Positions 17,907 to 27,378 of a stretch of DNA of 64,000 bases are shown here, in pieces. The translations under genes and the position numbers were made by a program. The notes beneath the pieces were generated by a model, which worked only from the letters and a program-made list of their open reading frames with translations, had not been told where the DNA came from and searched no databases. Numbering within the stretch: the first letter of the stretch is position 1; every line of letters begins with the position of its first letter. This stretch comes from Actinobacteria bacterium IMCC26103 (GTDB lineage Bacteria; Actinomycetota; Actinomycetes; Nanopelagicales; Nanopelagicaceae): the NCBI GenBank assembly GCA_002284875.1, contig CP015604.1, positions 1,178,001 through 1,242,000 of the forward strand. Direction: 5' to 3'.

Positions 17907-18995
17907 CTATATTATACTCAAGGCTTGGCGGATTGCCGCGCCAACTGCCTCTGATTCAACTAAAAAGCCATCGTGTCCAAAGTCAGATGAGATCGTAATT
18001 AAGGGCGCTGCCTGCGGAACAAGCTCGCAAACCTCAACCTGAAGTCGAGGTGGGAAGAGGCGATCGGTATCGATTGAGACCACAACGACCGGAATCTTGA
18101 TCGATTCGAGGGCTTTTACAACTCCACCACGCTCGCGCCCCACATCATGGGAGGCCATCGCCGAAGTTAGCGAGATATAGGTATTGGCATCAAAGCGTTT
18201 GGCTAACTTATCGGCCTGGTGGTCCAGGTATGACTCAACGGCGTAGCGTCCGGTGTCATCACCCTGCATCTGGCGGCCAAAGCGCACATCCATCTCTGAT
18301 TCAGTGCGATAAGTCAGGTGAGCTATACGGCGGGCAATTCCCATACCTTCAATCGGGCCAACTGGCTGCTCGTAATAATCACCATCGTTAAAGTTTGGAT
18401 CCGATTTAATCGCGCGAATTTGCACAGAGAAGCCACCAATCTGATCACCGGTTGCAACGGCAGATGATCCGATTGTGCAGATCGCGCTAACGCGATCGGG
18501 GTGGTCAATCGCCCATTCCAGCGAGCGCATTCCACCAAGAGATGGCCCAACTGCTAAACGATATTTCTTAATGCCAATTGCATCAGAGAATAAAATTTCC
18601 GCTTCAGCCATATCGCGCACCGTTACAGTTGGAAAACGCGAACCATAACGTTTGCCATCGGGTGCGATGCTAGAAGGACCGGTACTTCCTTGGCATCCCC
18701 CGATTACATTGGGACAGACGATGAAATATTTATCGGTATCAAAGGGCAGACCAGGTCCGACCATATTTGGCCACCAGGAAGTCACATCAGACCAACCTGT
18801 CATCGCGTGGTTAATTAAGATCGCATTATCTTTAGCCGAATTTAACTGGCCCCAACTTTGATAAGCGATTGTGATATCTGGCAGCGTTTCGCCATTTTCA
18901 AGTAAGAGCGAACCAATCTTTACAAATTGGCGCTCTCCTGGATCGTGGCCTTCAAGCCAGGCTCCAGTTACTTGAGTGCTTATCTCTTTAGACAT
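17907..18995 (-). CDS. metX: Homoserine O-acetyltransferase
   Basis: Transfers an acetyl group from acetyl-CoA to homoserine, the first dedicated step of methionine synthesis by direct sulfhydrylation. The 362-residue alpha/beta-hydrolase-fold protein has [10 protein letters not shown] (61-70), [11 protein letters not shown] (99-109), the nucleophile elbow GPSLGGM with Ser152, the acid in [10 protein letters not shown] and the histidine in DFGHDGF. The elbow reads GPSLGGM instead of the common GGSMGGM. O-succinyl versus O-acetyl specificity cannot be settled, but the O-acetylhomoserine-type metY at 56-57 kb agrees with acetyl. A SAM-IV riboswitch lies in its leader. Confidence 0.95.
   Translation of the reverse strand: MSKEISTQVTGAWLEGHDPGERQFVKIGSLLLENGETLPDITIAYQSWGQLNSAKDNAILINHAMTGWSDVTSWWPNMVGPGLPFDTDKYFIVCPNVIGGCQGSTGPSSIAPDGKRYGSRFPTVTVRDMAEAEILFSDAIGIKKYRLAVGPSLGGMRSLEWAIDHPDRVSAICTIGSSAVATGDQIGGFSVQIRAIKSDPNFNDGDYYEQPVGPIEGMGIARRIAHLTYRTESEMDVRFGRQMQGDDTGRYAVESYLDHQADKLAKRFDANTYISLTSAMASHDVGRERGGVVKALESIKIPVVVVSIDTDRLFPPRLQVEVCELVPQAAPLITISSDFGHDGFLVESEAVGAAIRQALSII
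17911..17916 (-). promoter_or_regulatory. sigA promoter -10 box
   Basis: Reads TATAAT on the minus strand, an exact consensus, inside the last codons of metX. It would start transcription near 17903, giving a leader of about 60 bases that carries the inverted repeat at 17871-17890. No good -35 was found at the usual distance. Confidence 0.6.
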
Positions 18996-19020
18996 AAACC
19001 AAATCCTTCACGCACTTGCT

Positions 19021-19036
19021 TACATCACTTGATGTA
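19021..19036. promoter_or_regulatory. Hairpin after the SAM-IV aptamer (probable expression platform)
   Basis: TACATCA-N2-TGATGTA forms a seven-pair hairpin directly after the aptamer on the minus strand and before the metX ribosome-binding site (GAAGGA near 19002-19007). It has no T-tract, so translational control is more likely than termination. This is inferred from position. Confidence 0.45.
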
Positions 19037-19038
19037 AA

Positions 19039-19121
19039 CCTGGTCGTCACCCGGAGCACCCCACCGCGGTGGAGGGTTGCCGCCTAATCAGCCGGGGCTA
19101 TCGATTAGAACTCGTGACCTG
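19039..19121 (-). ncRNA. SAM-IV riboswitch upstream of metX
   Basis: Read on the minus strand, the segment has the order and conserved blocks of the actinobacterial SAM-IV aptamer: GGTCACGAG, then AGCCCCGGCT, GGCAACCCTCC, ACCGCGGTGGGGTGCTCCGG and GGTGACGACC closing the outer helix. It sits 44 bases before the metX ATG. SAM-IV binds S-adenosylmethionine and lowers expression of methionine genes. The recognition comes from remembered family sequence, not from a covariance search; edges are approximate. Confidence 0.88.
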
Positions 19122-19187
19122 TCCAAATTCTAACCCAAAAAAGCCCTGGGTCTTTCGCGCATTCTCTATCTGACTTACTCTAGAACT

Positions 19188-20081
19188 ATGTTGATCGGAG
19201 TTGACTGGGGCGGAACTAAGATTGAAATTGTCGCCCTAGAGCCCGATGGCGCCGAACTAATGCGCATCAGGCGCGATACTCCACGCGGTGACTATCAGGG
19301 GTGTTTGCGGACTATTGCCGAGCTAATCGTAGAGATTGAAGAGAAGACCGAGCAGCGCGGTTCAATCGGCATTGGAATTCCTGGCTCGCTCGAACCAATT
19401 AGTCGTTTGGGTAAAGGTGGAAGTTCAACTTGGATAAATGGCCAACCCGTTGAAGCTGATTTAAATAAAATTATTGGACGACCACTTCGCGTAGTAAATG
19501 ATGCTGACTGTTTTGCATCTTCTGAAGCGCGCGATGGCGCCGGTGCAGGTTACGCGGTTGTCTTTGGAGTAATTATCGCTAGCGGTACTGGAGCGGGTGT
19601 TGCAGTAAATGGGCGCGCGCATCACGGCCCAAATAACAGCGCAGGTGATTGGGGACATAACCCGCTGCCATTTGCTACCTCCGAAGAAATTCCTGGAGAA
19701 AAGTGTTACTGCGGCAAGAATGGATGTATGGAAACTTGGATCTCGGGATACAGCTTTTCCAGAGATTATCAAAGGCGTGGCGGTGCTGATTTAAAGCCTT
19801 CAGAAATTATGGAACGCGCACGCGGTGGAGAGAAAATTGCTATCGCAAACTATGAAAGTTGGATAGACCGGGTTGGACGTGGCCTTTCAGTAGTTGTAAA
19901 TACCCTCGATCCAGATGTGTTTGTAATGGGTGGTGGGATGAGCAATATTGAAGAGCTGTACCGCGATCTTCCCGAAAAAATTGGCCGGTACACATTTTCA
20001 CCAGTTTTTGCGACACCAATTGTTAGATCAAAACACGGAGATTCAAGTGGAGTCCGCGGCGCTGCTTGGTTATGGCAATAA
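19188..20081 (+). CDS. mak: ROK-family fructokinase (Mak-like)
   Basis: ATP-dependent sugar kinase of the ROK family, 297 residues. It has the phosphate loop DWGGTKIE (6-13), catalytic Asp106 in NDAD, and the structural zinc site His157 with CYCGKNGC (Cys173, Cys175, Cys180). Over most of its length it resembles the E. coli fructokinase Mak (STWINGQP, GHNPLP, VNTLDPDVFVMGGGMSN, AKHGDSSGVRGAAWLW-type ending), so fructose or a related hexose is the likely substrate, giving fructose 6-phosphate. No ribosome-binding site precedes the ATG, so a leaderless message is possible. It is divergent from metX. Confidence 0.85.
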   Translation: MLIGVDWGGTKIEIVALEPDGAELMRIRRDTPRGDYQGCLRTIAELIVEIEEKTEQRGSIGIGIPGSLEPISRLGKGGSSTWINGQPVEADLNKIIGRPLRVVNDADCFASSEARDGAGAGYAVVFGVIIASGTGAGVAVNGRAHHGPNNSAGDWGHNPLPFATSEEIPGEKCYCGKNGCMETWISGYSFSRDYQRRGGADLKPSEIMERARGGEKIAIANYESWIDRVGRGLSVVVNTLDPDVFVMGGGMSNIEELYRDLPEKIGRYTFSPVFATPIVRSKHGDSSGVRGAAWLWQ

Positions 20082-20103
20082 ATACGGGTATTAGACTCTG
20101 CAA

Positions 20104-20901
20104 ATGAGCCTTTCGCAAGCAGATATTGATCAGCGCTTTGAATTTGGCAAAGAGCTCATTGTTCGCGCCGGAGATCTGGCCATGAGTTATTGGAAATCTT
20201 TAGAAACGTTGGAAGTTAAGAGCAAAGGGCTACAAGATTTTGTTAGCGAAGCCGATTACAACACTGAGGTTTTGATCAAAAGTGCGATCAAGGAACGTTT
20301 CCCAGATGATGCATTCTTTGGCGAGGAGACTGGGCCAACTGGAATTGAAGGCGCAAAGGGAATCTGGGTCGTTGATCCTATTGATGGCACGCAGCCATTT
20401 TTGATGGGGATGACGAGTTGGTGCGTTTCGATCGCCTTTGTAAGCCAATCCCAAATTGAGATTGGCTTGGTTTATAGCCCTGCAGGTAATGAATTCTTTA
20501 TCGCGCAAAAAGGAAAAGGCGCAACCTTAAATGGCAAACGAATTCAAGTGCGCAATGCTCAGACGCTAAACGATGGCATCGTCAGCGTTGGTTATTCCAA
20601 CCGCACTTCTCCAGCGCAGTTAATTCATATGATGAAAGGCCTACTTGAAAACGGCGGTATGTACCACCGAAATGGCTCAGGTGCACTTGGCATTTGTTAT
20701 GTAGCAAGTGGAGCGTTAATTGGATACATCGAATATCACATCAACTCTTGGGATTGCTTAGCGGCGCTTTTATTGGTCTCTGAAGCAGGTGGGACAGTCA
20801 ACGACTTTATATCCGAGAACGGACTGCATCTGGGTGGCAAGATAATTGCAGCGGCGCCAAAAGTCTTTGCCCAATTGGATAGTTTCTTTCCAACAGAGTA
20901 A
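20104..20901 (+). CDS. Inositol-monophosphatase-family phosphatase (possible histidinol-phosphatase)
   Basis: Mg2+-dependent, Li+-sensitive-type phosphatase fold, 265 residues. Metal ligands are in GEETG (Glu75), DPIDGT (Asp91, Asp94) and the C-terminal NSWDCLAALLLVSEAGG. In actinobacteria this family includes inositol monophosphatase, histidinol-phosphatase HisN and fructose-1,6-bisphosphatase, which are hard to separate by eye; none of the neighbours is a histidine gene. It follows the fructokinase by 22 bases and may be co-transcribed, hinting at sugar phosphate metabolism. It is convergent with the DUF4192 gene (3-base gap). Confidence 0.8.
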   Translation: MSLSQADIDQRFEFGKELIVRAGDLAMSYWKSLETLEVKSKGLQDFVSEADYNTEVLIKSAIKERFPDDAFFGEETGPTGIEGAKGIWVVDPIDGTQPFLMGMTSWCVSIAFVSQSQIEIGLVYSPAGNEFFIAQKGKGATLNGKRIQVRNAQTLNDGIVSVGYSNRTSPAQLIHMMKGLLENGGMYHRNGSGALGICYVASGALIGYIEYHINSWDCLAALLLVSEAGGTVNDFISENGLHLGGKIIAAAPKVFAQLDSFFPTE

Positions 20902-20904
20902 TTA

Positions 20905-21924
20905 CTAAAGCCCGAATCCGGGCGGCAGTTCCTCGCCAAAAATTCCAGCGCAGACTTTTGGATGTAGCTCTCTGCGCATTGCTGCAAATGATTCCGGCGG
21001 CCAGCCTGCGGTAAAGACGCGGCGCAAAAGCAGCGCTAGCGAATAACCATTGGAATCTGCCAGCGCTCGATCTAAGGCGCGGTGGGCCAAGGCGCCATCG
21101 CCGCTTTCATAGGCCAGGGCTGCAAAGAGCGAGGCAATTGGTGCGACAAAACCTGGCGGTGCCATGCGCATTAAGTGGCGCCACATTAAAAAGAAGTTAT
21201 CAATATCTTCTTCAGTATGGGTGCCCAGTGCAAAATCACGAACTTGGATATCGGATAAGCGCCCAATTACGCGCGCGATAAGTTCTAAATCATCACCGCC
21301 GCGCCCCAAGGCAAATTCACCAGCTAGGTCAATCACCGCAGTTGCGCCATCGCGTTGTAACTTAGTTAAATCATCTGACTTTTCAGGGACAGCAAATTTG
21401 CTAACGCGCGCGACCCACTTTTCATCATCGGCAATTACAAGTGCGGAAATTGATTCGGTCAAAGCCTCTAAATTTGCAAACGGCATGGCGCGCCCAGCAA
21501 CCACATGTTCCAAAGCAATCCGCGATGAATCAATGGCCGGCACATCGCGCCCATTTGGTGGACAACATTGCACATCCGAACACATCGTTGATCGAAAACG
21601 CCCATCTTGAATTAGCAGTGATTCATCTACCTTTAAATCAATCCGGTGCAAGGCTGCGGCTAAATCACTTAACACCGCTTCCCCATCGCTGCGCCCGCTT
21701 GGTACATAGGCAACTAGAAGTGCGCCAGTTGAACCTTCACGATGTAAATGTGATGCCAGCAAGTCATATGCGGCGATAGGTAGATCAATCGGGTAATCAA
21801 CCCGCATCGCCATTCCGATGCAATTATCTTTTATTGAGACAACAACAAGTGAATCAACTGGGTGGTAGCCGATCAGGAATGGAATCGCGGCGATTAGATC
21901 ATGAGGGGATGTAAGAGTGGTCAT
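20905..21924 (-). CDS. DUF4192 domain protein
   Basis: A 339-residue soluble protein starting with the family hallmark LTSPHDLIAAIPFLIGYHPVDSLVVVSI (residues 4-31). DUF4192 is an actinobacterial family of unknown function. The rest has no recognised catalytic motif, though it ends in an aromatic and proline-rich segment typical of the family. It is five bases downstream of the secreted PKD protein gene, so the two are probably co-transcribed. No function is proposed. Confidence 0.85.
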   Translation of the reverse strand: MTTLTSPHDLIAAIPFLIGYHPVDSLVVVSIKDNCIGMAMRVDYPIDLPIAAYDLLASHLHREGSTGALLVAYVPSGRSDGEAVLSDLAAALHRIDLKVDESLLIQDGRFRSTMCSDVQCCPPNGRDVPAIDSSRIALEHVVAGRAMPFANLEALTESISALVIADDEKWVARVSKFAVPEKSDDLTKLQRDGATAVIDLAGEFALGRGGDDLELIARVIGRLSDIQVRDFALGTHTEEDIDNFFLMWRHLMRMAPPGFVAPIASLFAALAYESGDGALAHRALDRALADSNGYSLALLLRRVFTAGWPPESFAAMRRELHPKVCAGIFGEELPPGFGL

Positions 21925-21929
21925 TTATC

Positions 21930-22661
21930 TCAATTCGTAAAACGGGTAGGAGCTGCCACCACGGTGATGGTCAGTGCAGTTGTCTTCTTTATCTCGCCAG
22001 TAATCGCACGTTCTATGCCGTTATGTGAAAATGTGCCGCCCCAAGTAGTTATGAGAATTACGGGATAAACACCAGGGCGCGAATATGTATGTGTAACTTT
22101 CCCGTTTGGGTATGGGCCACCGGGATCGGTGGTTGATGTAAATCCCCCGTCACCAAATGCCCAAGTAAATGAAGGGCGCATCGTTACATCGATTACTTCA
22201 CCGATTAGATCTACTTTGCTGCGAAATACCGCCGGCATATCGTTCCAAAAATAGACCGGCACATTTATCAGAGGTTGAAAGTTTGGTTGATAGGAAATTC
22301 CGGTTGTTGGAAGAGATTTACTGATGCGATCGCTAAGGGAAGTTGCAGCGACCGTAACTGGGGTGCGTTTCTTGGGCACAACCTTTTTCTTGGGAGCAGC
22401 CAACTTTGGTTTAACCGCAGTCTTGGGCTTCACAAATACCTTTGGTTTGGCGATAACTTTCGGTTTTACAACCGGTTTTGGCTTTGCTTTGGCTTGCGGC
22501 GCCGAACTGGCTTTTGGTCCACTGCCCTTGCGCGCTTCAAAGATCAATTGACCATCTTGGGTATAGACATCAACGCAGGCGCTTTCGCAATCTGCAGCGC
22601 TTATCGCCTTCAAGGATGTGAAGGTAATCAATACGGTTAAGAAGAGAATCTTTGCTTTCAT
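21930..22661 (-). CDS. Secreted PKD-domain protein
   Basis: With the start at 22661 the protein has 243 residues: a signal peptide (Lys-rich start, hydrophobic ILFLTVLITFTSLKAISA, cut near AISA/AD), a short Cys pair region CESAC, a Lys/Pro/Ala-rich linker with repeated KPK units (about 45-95), and a C-terminal PKD-like domain (FTWAFGDGG then VTHTYSRPGVYPV). Such proteins lie outside the membrane and bind other surface molecules. The frame is open up to 22742, and an ATG at 22691 is also possible; 22661 gives the cleanest signal peptide. The open frame overlaps the divergent Nudix start. Confidence 0.75.
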   Translation of the reverse strand: MKAKILFLTVLITFTSLKAISAADCESACVDVYTQDGQLIFEARKGSGPKASSAPQAKAKPKPVVKPKVIAKPKVFVKPKTAVKPKLAAPKKKVVPKKRTPVTVAATSLSDRISKSLPTTGISYQPNFQPLINVPVYFWNDMPAVFRSKVDLIGEVIDVTMRPSFTWAFGDGGFTSTTDPGGPYPNGKVTHTYSRPGVYPVILITTWGGTFSHNGIERAITGEIKKTTALTITVVAAPTRFTN

Positions 22662-22740
22662 CTGGCGCAAGGTAGAACTTCGCGCTGGCATAAATTGCTT
22701 TAAAGTCGATAACTGTGGATAGGTGTGAGAAAGTAGCGGC

Positions 22741-23211
22741 ATGGTTGCGCGCGATGGTGATGGTTGGATCGAATGCGCCTGCGGCAGTAAACATTGGGGC
22801 TTAAATGGCGCAGCAGGCCTCTTGATTTATCGCGACGGTGCAATCTTGCTGCAACATCGCGCACCTTGGGTCCACAATGGTGACACTTGGGGAATTCCAG
22901 GCGGAGCGCGCGATTCGCACGAGACGATTATCCAAGGTGCAATCCGCGAAGCAGTTGAAGAAACTGGCATTGATCCACAATGTTTAAATCCGCGCGATAC
23001 CCATATCGATAACCACGGTATCTGGAGCTATGAAACGGTTATCGCTGAAGCCAACGCCCAACTAGAGGCGCATGAGTTAAATGATGAATCACATGAAGTT
23101 AAATGGGTTTTATTCGATGATGTAACGCGCTTGCCGCTGCATCCCAGCTTTGCTAAATCTTGGCCGTTATTGCGCGAAAAGTTAGATTTCCTTATTCAAT
23201 CTGCGCAATGA
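22741..23211 (+). CDS. Nudix hydrolase
   Basis: A 156-residue Nudix protein. The box G-X5-E-X7-REUXEEXGU is complete: GARDSHE, then REAVEETGI, preceded by WGIPGG. Nudix enzymes hydrolyse nucleoside diphosphates linked to another group, often damaged nucleotides; the substrate is not predictable here. An N-terminal ECACGSKHWG with two Cys and one His might bind a metal. The last 30 bases overlap the 3' end of the convergent helicase gene. Confidence 0.88.
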   Translation: MVARDGDGWIECACGSKHWGLNGAAGLLIYRDGAILLQHRAPWVHNGDTWGIPGGARDSHETIIQGAIREAVEETGIDPQCLNPRDTHIDNHGIWSYETVIAEANAQLEAHELNDESHEVKWVLFDDVTRLPLHPSFAKSWPLLREKLDFLIQSAQ

Positions 23212-25173
23212 TTCGCGAACCACGGCACCATCTGATGTGCGCCACAACGGCGGCATCGAATTAAGCAAGACGCTGCCATAGCGCTTTGTCACAATTCGCG
23301 AATCTAAAATTGCAACAACACCGCGATCATCAACGCTACGGATTAATCGACCAGTGCCTTGCGCCAACAATAAGGCGGCACGTGGAAGTGAGACCTGCAT
23401 AAAGCCACTGCCTCCTGCCGCATCTGCCAACGATGCACGCGCTGACATAACTGGTTCATCAGGACGCGGAAATGGAATGCGATCAATGGCAACCAAGATG
23501 CAAGAGTTACCGGGAACATCTACGCCCTGCCAGAGCGACATAGTGCCGAGCAAGATCGATGTCTCATCTTTAGCAAAACGTTCCACCAGCGGACCAACTG
23601 CATCTCCTCGTTTCTGCGTGATGATGGTGATCGGCAACTCTTTTAAGACTTCCCGCAGATGTGCATCGGCTGCTTCTACACCGCGCCAAGAACTAAATAG
23701 CGCCAACGTGCGACCACCGGCGGCATCAATTAACTCACCGAGTTCGGTTAAGACTTCTGGACTTGGTCCTTCACGACCTGGTTCAGGCAAATGTTTTGGC
23801 ATATATAAAACGCCTTGATTGGCAAAATCAAAGGGCGAACCCACATCAAGCATCTGCACATTAGCCGGATCTATATCTCCGTCTTCACTTTCCGCATCTG
23901 CTTCATCGCCGACCACAAAACCAATACTGCGCGCCATCGCATCAAAGCCATTGCCAACGGTCAGCGTTGCAGATGTAGCAATAACGGGAGTTTTAGTTAA
24001 CAAATTAGCTCGCAATACTTCAGATACAGATAACGGAGCTAGATGCAGCGTTGAGAAAGTTGGTTCATACCAGAGCACATGGGTATTGCCCATCTTCAAT
24101 AACTTGCCACAAGTTGTATTGATCTCAGAGACCGCACCTTTTACTCGGGCACGTTCTGCCACTGCATCGGAATCGATAATTTCATCATCGGCGTTAATGA
24201 TCTGCACGATTGCCGCAGCTGCTTCTTTTACCTTACGGATGGGTGCTTCAAGGGAAGATGGAATTTCATTTAAACGACCTTGGGCGTTGAAATCACCACG
24301 AATCTGATCTCCGTAATCAGCCATCGCATCGTGAAAATTATCGCCTGCTTTAGTTAAGGCATCGGCTAATTTGCCCGGCATATGTTTGCGCGCCATAGCC
24401 GCTGCACGTATTACGCGGGCAGAGGTAAGTTCCTCAGTTACCGCTTGCGTTGTGCGATCCATAAATTCGTGGGCTTCATCCAAGATCACCGCATCGCGTT
24501 CGGGCAAGATCGGGTGTGAATCCACGATTTCAATCGCCAGCAAGGTGTGGTTGGTGATTACAACATCGGCAGATTGCGCTTTCAATTTGGCTTTTGCCGC
24601 AAAACATTGCGGTCCGTAATTACAAACATCAGCGCCAACGCATTCGCGCCCCGAAAGTGAATTAGCGGCCCAGACGCGACGATCGACATCAGGTGCATCA
24701 TCACGATCACCGGATACCCCAGGAGTTTTAGCCCAAGCATGTAAACGTTTAGCATCTTTACCAAGGTGGCTTACCTCAAGTAAGACTTCGCCATCCGGAT
24801 CTGGTTCTTCGGTATTCATCTTCTGCAAACAGATGTAATTGCCGACGCCTTTATAGATTCCATAAGTTATCTCGCGCCCTAAGACTTTTTCTAAAGCAGG
24901 AACAACTGCCGGCAGATCACGTTCTACCAATTGACGTTGCAACGCCAAAGTAGCAGTGGCAACTAAAACTTTACGTCCATGAACCAGAGCTGGAACTAAG
25001 TAAGCCAGCGATTTTCCAGTACCGGTGCCGGCTTGCACCATTAAATGATGGCGATCAGTAAGTGCATTTGCGACAGCTTCAGCCATTTCTATCTGACCTT
25101 CGCGCGGTGAACCACCAATTGCGGCGACTGCAGCATCTAAGGCTTTACGCACCTGTGCTGAAAGATCGCTCAT
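23182..25173 (-). CDS. dinG: DinG-like ATP-dependent DNA helicase (XPD-type)
   Basis: Superfamily 2 helicase, 663 residues. Walker A is QAGTGTGKSL (47-56) and the Walker B box is ILDEAHEFM. Four cysteines between them (in NYICLQKM and RECVGADVCNYGPQC) match an iron-sulfur cluster of the XPD/DinG family. C-terminal helicase motifs include GTMSLWQGVDVPG and AQGTGRLIRS. DinG-type enzymes unwind D-loops and DNA:RNA hybrids and help replication forks pass transcription. No LexA box was seen upstream, so SOS control is not supported here. The 3' end overlaps the Nudix gene by 30 bases. Confidence 0.88.
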   Translation of the reverse strand: MSDLSAQVRKALDAAVAAIGGSPREGQIEMAEAVANALTDRHHLMVQAGTGTGKSLAYLVPALVHGRKVLVATATLALQRQLVERDLPAVVPALEKVLGREITYGIYKGVGNYICLQKMNTEEPDPDGEVLLEVSHLGKDAKRLHAWAKTPGVSGDRDDAPDVDRRVWAANSLSGRECVGADVCNYGPQCFAAKAKLKAQSADVVITNHTLLAIEIVDSHPILPERDAVILDEAHEFMDRTTQAVTEELTSARVIRAAAMARKHMPGKLADALTKAGDNFHDAMADYGDQIRGDFNAQGRLNEIPSSLEAPIRKVKEAAAAIVQIINADDEIIDSDAVAERARVKGAVSEINTTCGKLLKMGNTHVLWYEPTFSTLHLAPLSVSEVLRANLLTKTPVIATSATLTVGNGFDAMARSIGFVVGDEADAESEDGDIDPANVQMLDVGSPFDFANQGVLYMPKHLPEPGREGPSPEVLTELGELIDAAGGRTLALFSSWRGVEAADAHLREVLKELPITIITQKRGDAVGPLVERFAKDETSILLGTMSLWQGVDVPGNSCILVAIDRIPFPRPDEPVMSARASLADAAGGSGFMQVSLPRAALLLAQGTGRLIRSVDDRGVVAILDSRIVTKRYGSVLLNSMPPLWRTSDGAVVRESLRRLNKEI

Positions 25174-25266
25174 AGGGGCACAGTAGCGAAATTCCCTTGG
25201 CCAACTGCGATAGTCAGCACAACGTAGATCGTATAGGATTTACCAATTACGAAAGGTAGGCGGGCT

Positions 25267-26532
25267 TTGGGTAAGAAGAATGTAAAGCGCCAGATTCCAA
25301 AGATCAGTGAATTAGCACCGCTGCTTAAATTCGCGCTGCCATCGTTACCTTCGCGCAAGAAGCGCCTTGCGAAAGCGATAACCATCTGGGATTTACGCAC
25401 CATCGCCAAACGCCGCACCCCCACCGGTCCCTTTGATTACACCGATGGTTCTGCCGAATCTGAGTTAACGCTAGATCGCGCCCGCCGCGCCTTTTTAGAT
25501 CTGGAGTTTCGTCCCAATATTTTGCAAGATGTATCTGAAGCATCCCTTGCCTGCGATGTATTAGGTGAAGAGTTTGCAATGCCGGTTGGTATTGCACCAA
25601 CTGGTTTTACTCGCATGATGCATACCGAAGGCGAAATAGCCGGAGCTCGAGCCGCCGCTAAATTTGGTATTCCTTTTTCGCTATCCACTCTTGGCACAAC
25701 CAGCATTGAAGATGTCGTCAAAGCTGCCCCAAATGGCACTAACTGGTTCCAGCTATATATGTGGAAAGACCGCGATGCCAGTATGGAACTCGTGCGTCGC
25801 GCCCAAGCTGCCGGCGTTAAGAATTTACTTCTCACTGTTGATGTCCCTGTTGCAGGTGCGCGTCTGCGCGATGTGCGAAATGGTTTAACGGTTCCACCGC
25901 GTCTGACCGGTAAAACTCTTGTCGATGCTATCCCCCGCCCTGAATGGTGGATGAACTTTTTAACAACTCCGGCGATCACCTTTGCCACCATGAAAAATTG
26001 GAAAGGCACCGTTGCCGAACTGCTGGACTTTATGTTCGATCCAACGATGACCTTTGAAGATCTGAAATGGATCCGCGAGCAATGGGATGGCGATTTAACA
26101 ATTAAAGGTATCCAGACAGTTGAAGATGCGAAAAAGGCAGCCAAATATGGGGCCGATGCCATTATTTTATCTAACCACGGCGGTCGCCAATTAGATCGTG
26201 CTCCAGTTCCGCTACATCTCTTAGTCGATGTAAAGAAAGAGTTGAAGAAAGATATTGAAGTACATATTGATACCGGCATTATGCACGGCGCAGATATTTT
26301 GGCTGCTATCGCACTTGGCGCTGACTTCACCTACATTGGTCGCGCTTACTTATATGGCCTTATGGCTGGTGGACAAGAAGGCGTAGAGCGTGCACTCACT
26401 ATTTTGCGCACAGAGATGATTCGCAATATGAAGTTACTTGGTGTTAATTCGCTCGAAGAGCTTGAGCCAAAGCATGTTCGCTTACTTCCCACCCATGCCG
26501 GGTTGGGATCGCTACCTGGAGGAAATAAATGA
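25267..26532 (+). CDS. lldD: FMN-dependent alpha-hydroxy-acid (L-lactate) dehydrogenase
   Basis: Flavoprotein of the lactate dehydrogenase/glycolate oxidase family, 421 residues, oxidising L-lactate to pyruvate and passing electrons to the membrane quinone pool. It has [25 protein letters not shown], the catalytic His/Arg segment [12 protein letters not shown], and the FMN-phosphate region TGIMHGADI and IGRAYLYG. No ATG lies near the conserved N-terminus. TTG at 25267 with GAAAGGTAGG just before it is the best start. It overlaps the FAH gene by four bases (ATGA), which links it to the L-fucose pathway, whose last step releases L-lactate and pyruvate. Confidence 0.88.
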   Translation: MGKKNVKRQIPKISELAPLLKFALPSLPSRKKRLAKAITIWDLRTIAKRRTPTGPFDYTDGSAESELTLDRARRAFLDLEFRPNILQDVSEASLACDVLGEEFAMPVGIAPTGFTRMMHTEGEIAGARAAAKFGIPFSLSTLGTTSIEDVVKAAPNGTNWFQLYMWKDRDASMELVRRAQAAGVKNLLLTVDVPVAGARLRDVRNGLTVPPRLTGKTLVDAIPRPEWWMNFLTTPAITFATMKNWKGTVAELLDFMFDPTMTFEDLKWIREQWDGDLTIKGIQTVEDAKKAAKYGADAIILSNHGGRQLDRAPVPLHLLVDVKKELKKDIEVHIDTGIMHGADILAAIALGADFTYIGRAYLYGLMAGGQEGVERALTILRTEMIRNMKLLGVNSLEELEPKHVRLLPTHAGLGSLPGGNK

Positions 26533-27377
26533 AGATCGCACGTATCGGAGCTCCAGGTAATGAAAAGCCAGTCGTAGTCGAAGGCGATCAAGCCATAGAT
26601 GTCTCAACACTTGTAAGTGACTGGAACCGCACCGAACTAGAAAACGGTGGTTATGAAAAGGTTTTTAAAGCGGATCTCTCAAAACTCCCCCGCACACCTC
26701 TTGCCGGCGTTCGTTATGGCTCACCTATCACACGCCCAACCAAAGTTATCTGTGTAGGTCTTAACTACATCGCACATATTGCAGAAACCGGTGCGGATAC
26801 CCCGAAAGAGCCAGTGATCTTCATGAAGGCCCCGGATTCAGTTATCGGGCCAAATGATGACATTGTGATTCCACCTAATAGCACTGCAACTGATTACGAA
26901 GTAGAACTCGCAATTGTTATTGGAAAACGTGCGCTATATCTAGATTCACCAAAAGATTCCGCATCCCACATCCTTGGTTACACAATCTCGCAAGATGTAT
27001 CAGAGCGCCACTGGCAGATCGAACGTTCTGGCCAATGGGTTAAGGGAAAATCATTTCCAACCTTTAATCCCATCGGTCCAGTAATCGTCTCAAGTGATGC
27101 CATTAATCCCCATAACTTGCGTTTGTGGTGTGAAGTAGATGGCGTAATGAAGCAAGATTCCAATACCAATGATTTGTTATTCGGTATCGACCATATCGTT
27201 TGGTACATCAGCCAATTTATGGAGCTCTTCCCAGGTGATGTCATCAATACCGGAACGCCATTTGGCGTGGGGCTAGGCTTTAAGCCACCGGTTTATCTAC
27301 ATAGTGGACAGAAGATCCGCACTGGTATCGACGGTATCGGCGAGATCCACAATAACTGCTTGGATTACAAGAAGTAA
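26529..27377 (+). CDS. FAH-family hydrolase, probable 2,4-diketo-3-deoxy-L-fuconate hydrolase
   Basis: Fumarylacetoacetate-hydrolase-fold protein, 282 residues. It shows GLNYIAH (77-83, His83) and the metal ligands DYEVELA (Glu124, Glu126) and Asp156 in [10 protein letters not shown], then NTGTPFGVG. In the non-phosphorylating L-fucose route this enzyme splits 2,4-diketo-3-deoxy-L-fuconate into pyruvate and L-lactate. That role is inferred from the overlap with lldD and the L-fuconate dehydratase in the same island. Other FAH-family acylpyruvases would look alike. Its stop is one base from the stop of the convergent dehydrogenase gene. Confidence 0.82.
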   Translation: MKIARIGAPGNEKPVVVEGDQAIDVSTLVSDWNRTELENGGYEKVFKADLSKLPRTPLAGVRYGSPITRPTKVICVGLNYIAHIAETGADTPKEPVIFMKAPDSVIGPNDDIVIPPNSTATDYEVELAIVIGKRALYLDSPKDSASHILGYTISQDVSERHWQIERSGQWVKGKSFPTFNPIGPVIVSSDAINPHNLRLWCEVDGVMKQDSNTNDLLFGIDHIVWYISQFMELFPGDVINTGTPFGVGLGFKPPVYLHSGQKIRTGIDGIGEIHNNCLDYKK

Positions 27378-27378
27378 A

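Noticed and set aside
25174-25266. SOS control of the dinG-like gene
   Set aside because: No TCGAAC-N4-GTTCGA site was found upstream, unlike the lexA region.
25437-26330. A 297-codon open frame on the minus strand opposite the lactate dehydrogenase gene
   Set aside because: It lies wholly inside a gene with clear catalytic motifs and has a Ser/Arg-rich, motif-free sequence typical of an antisense frame.
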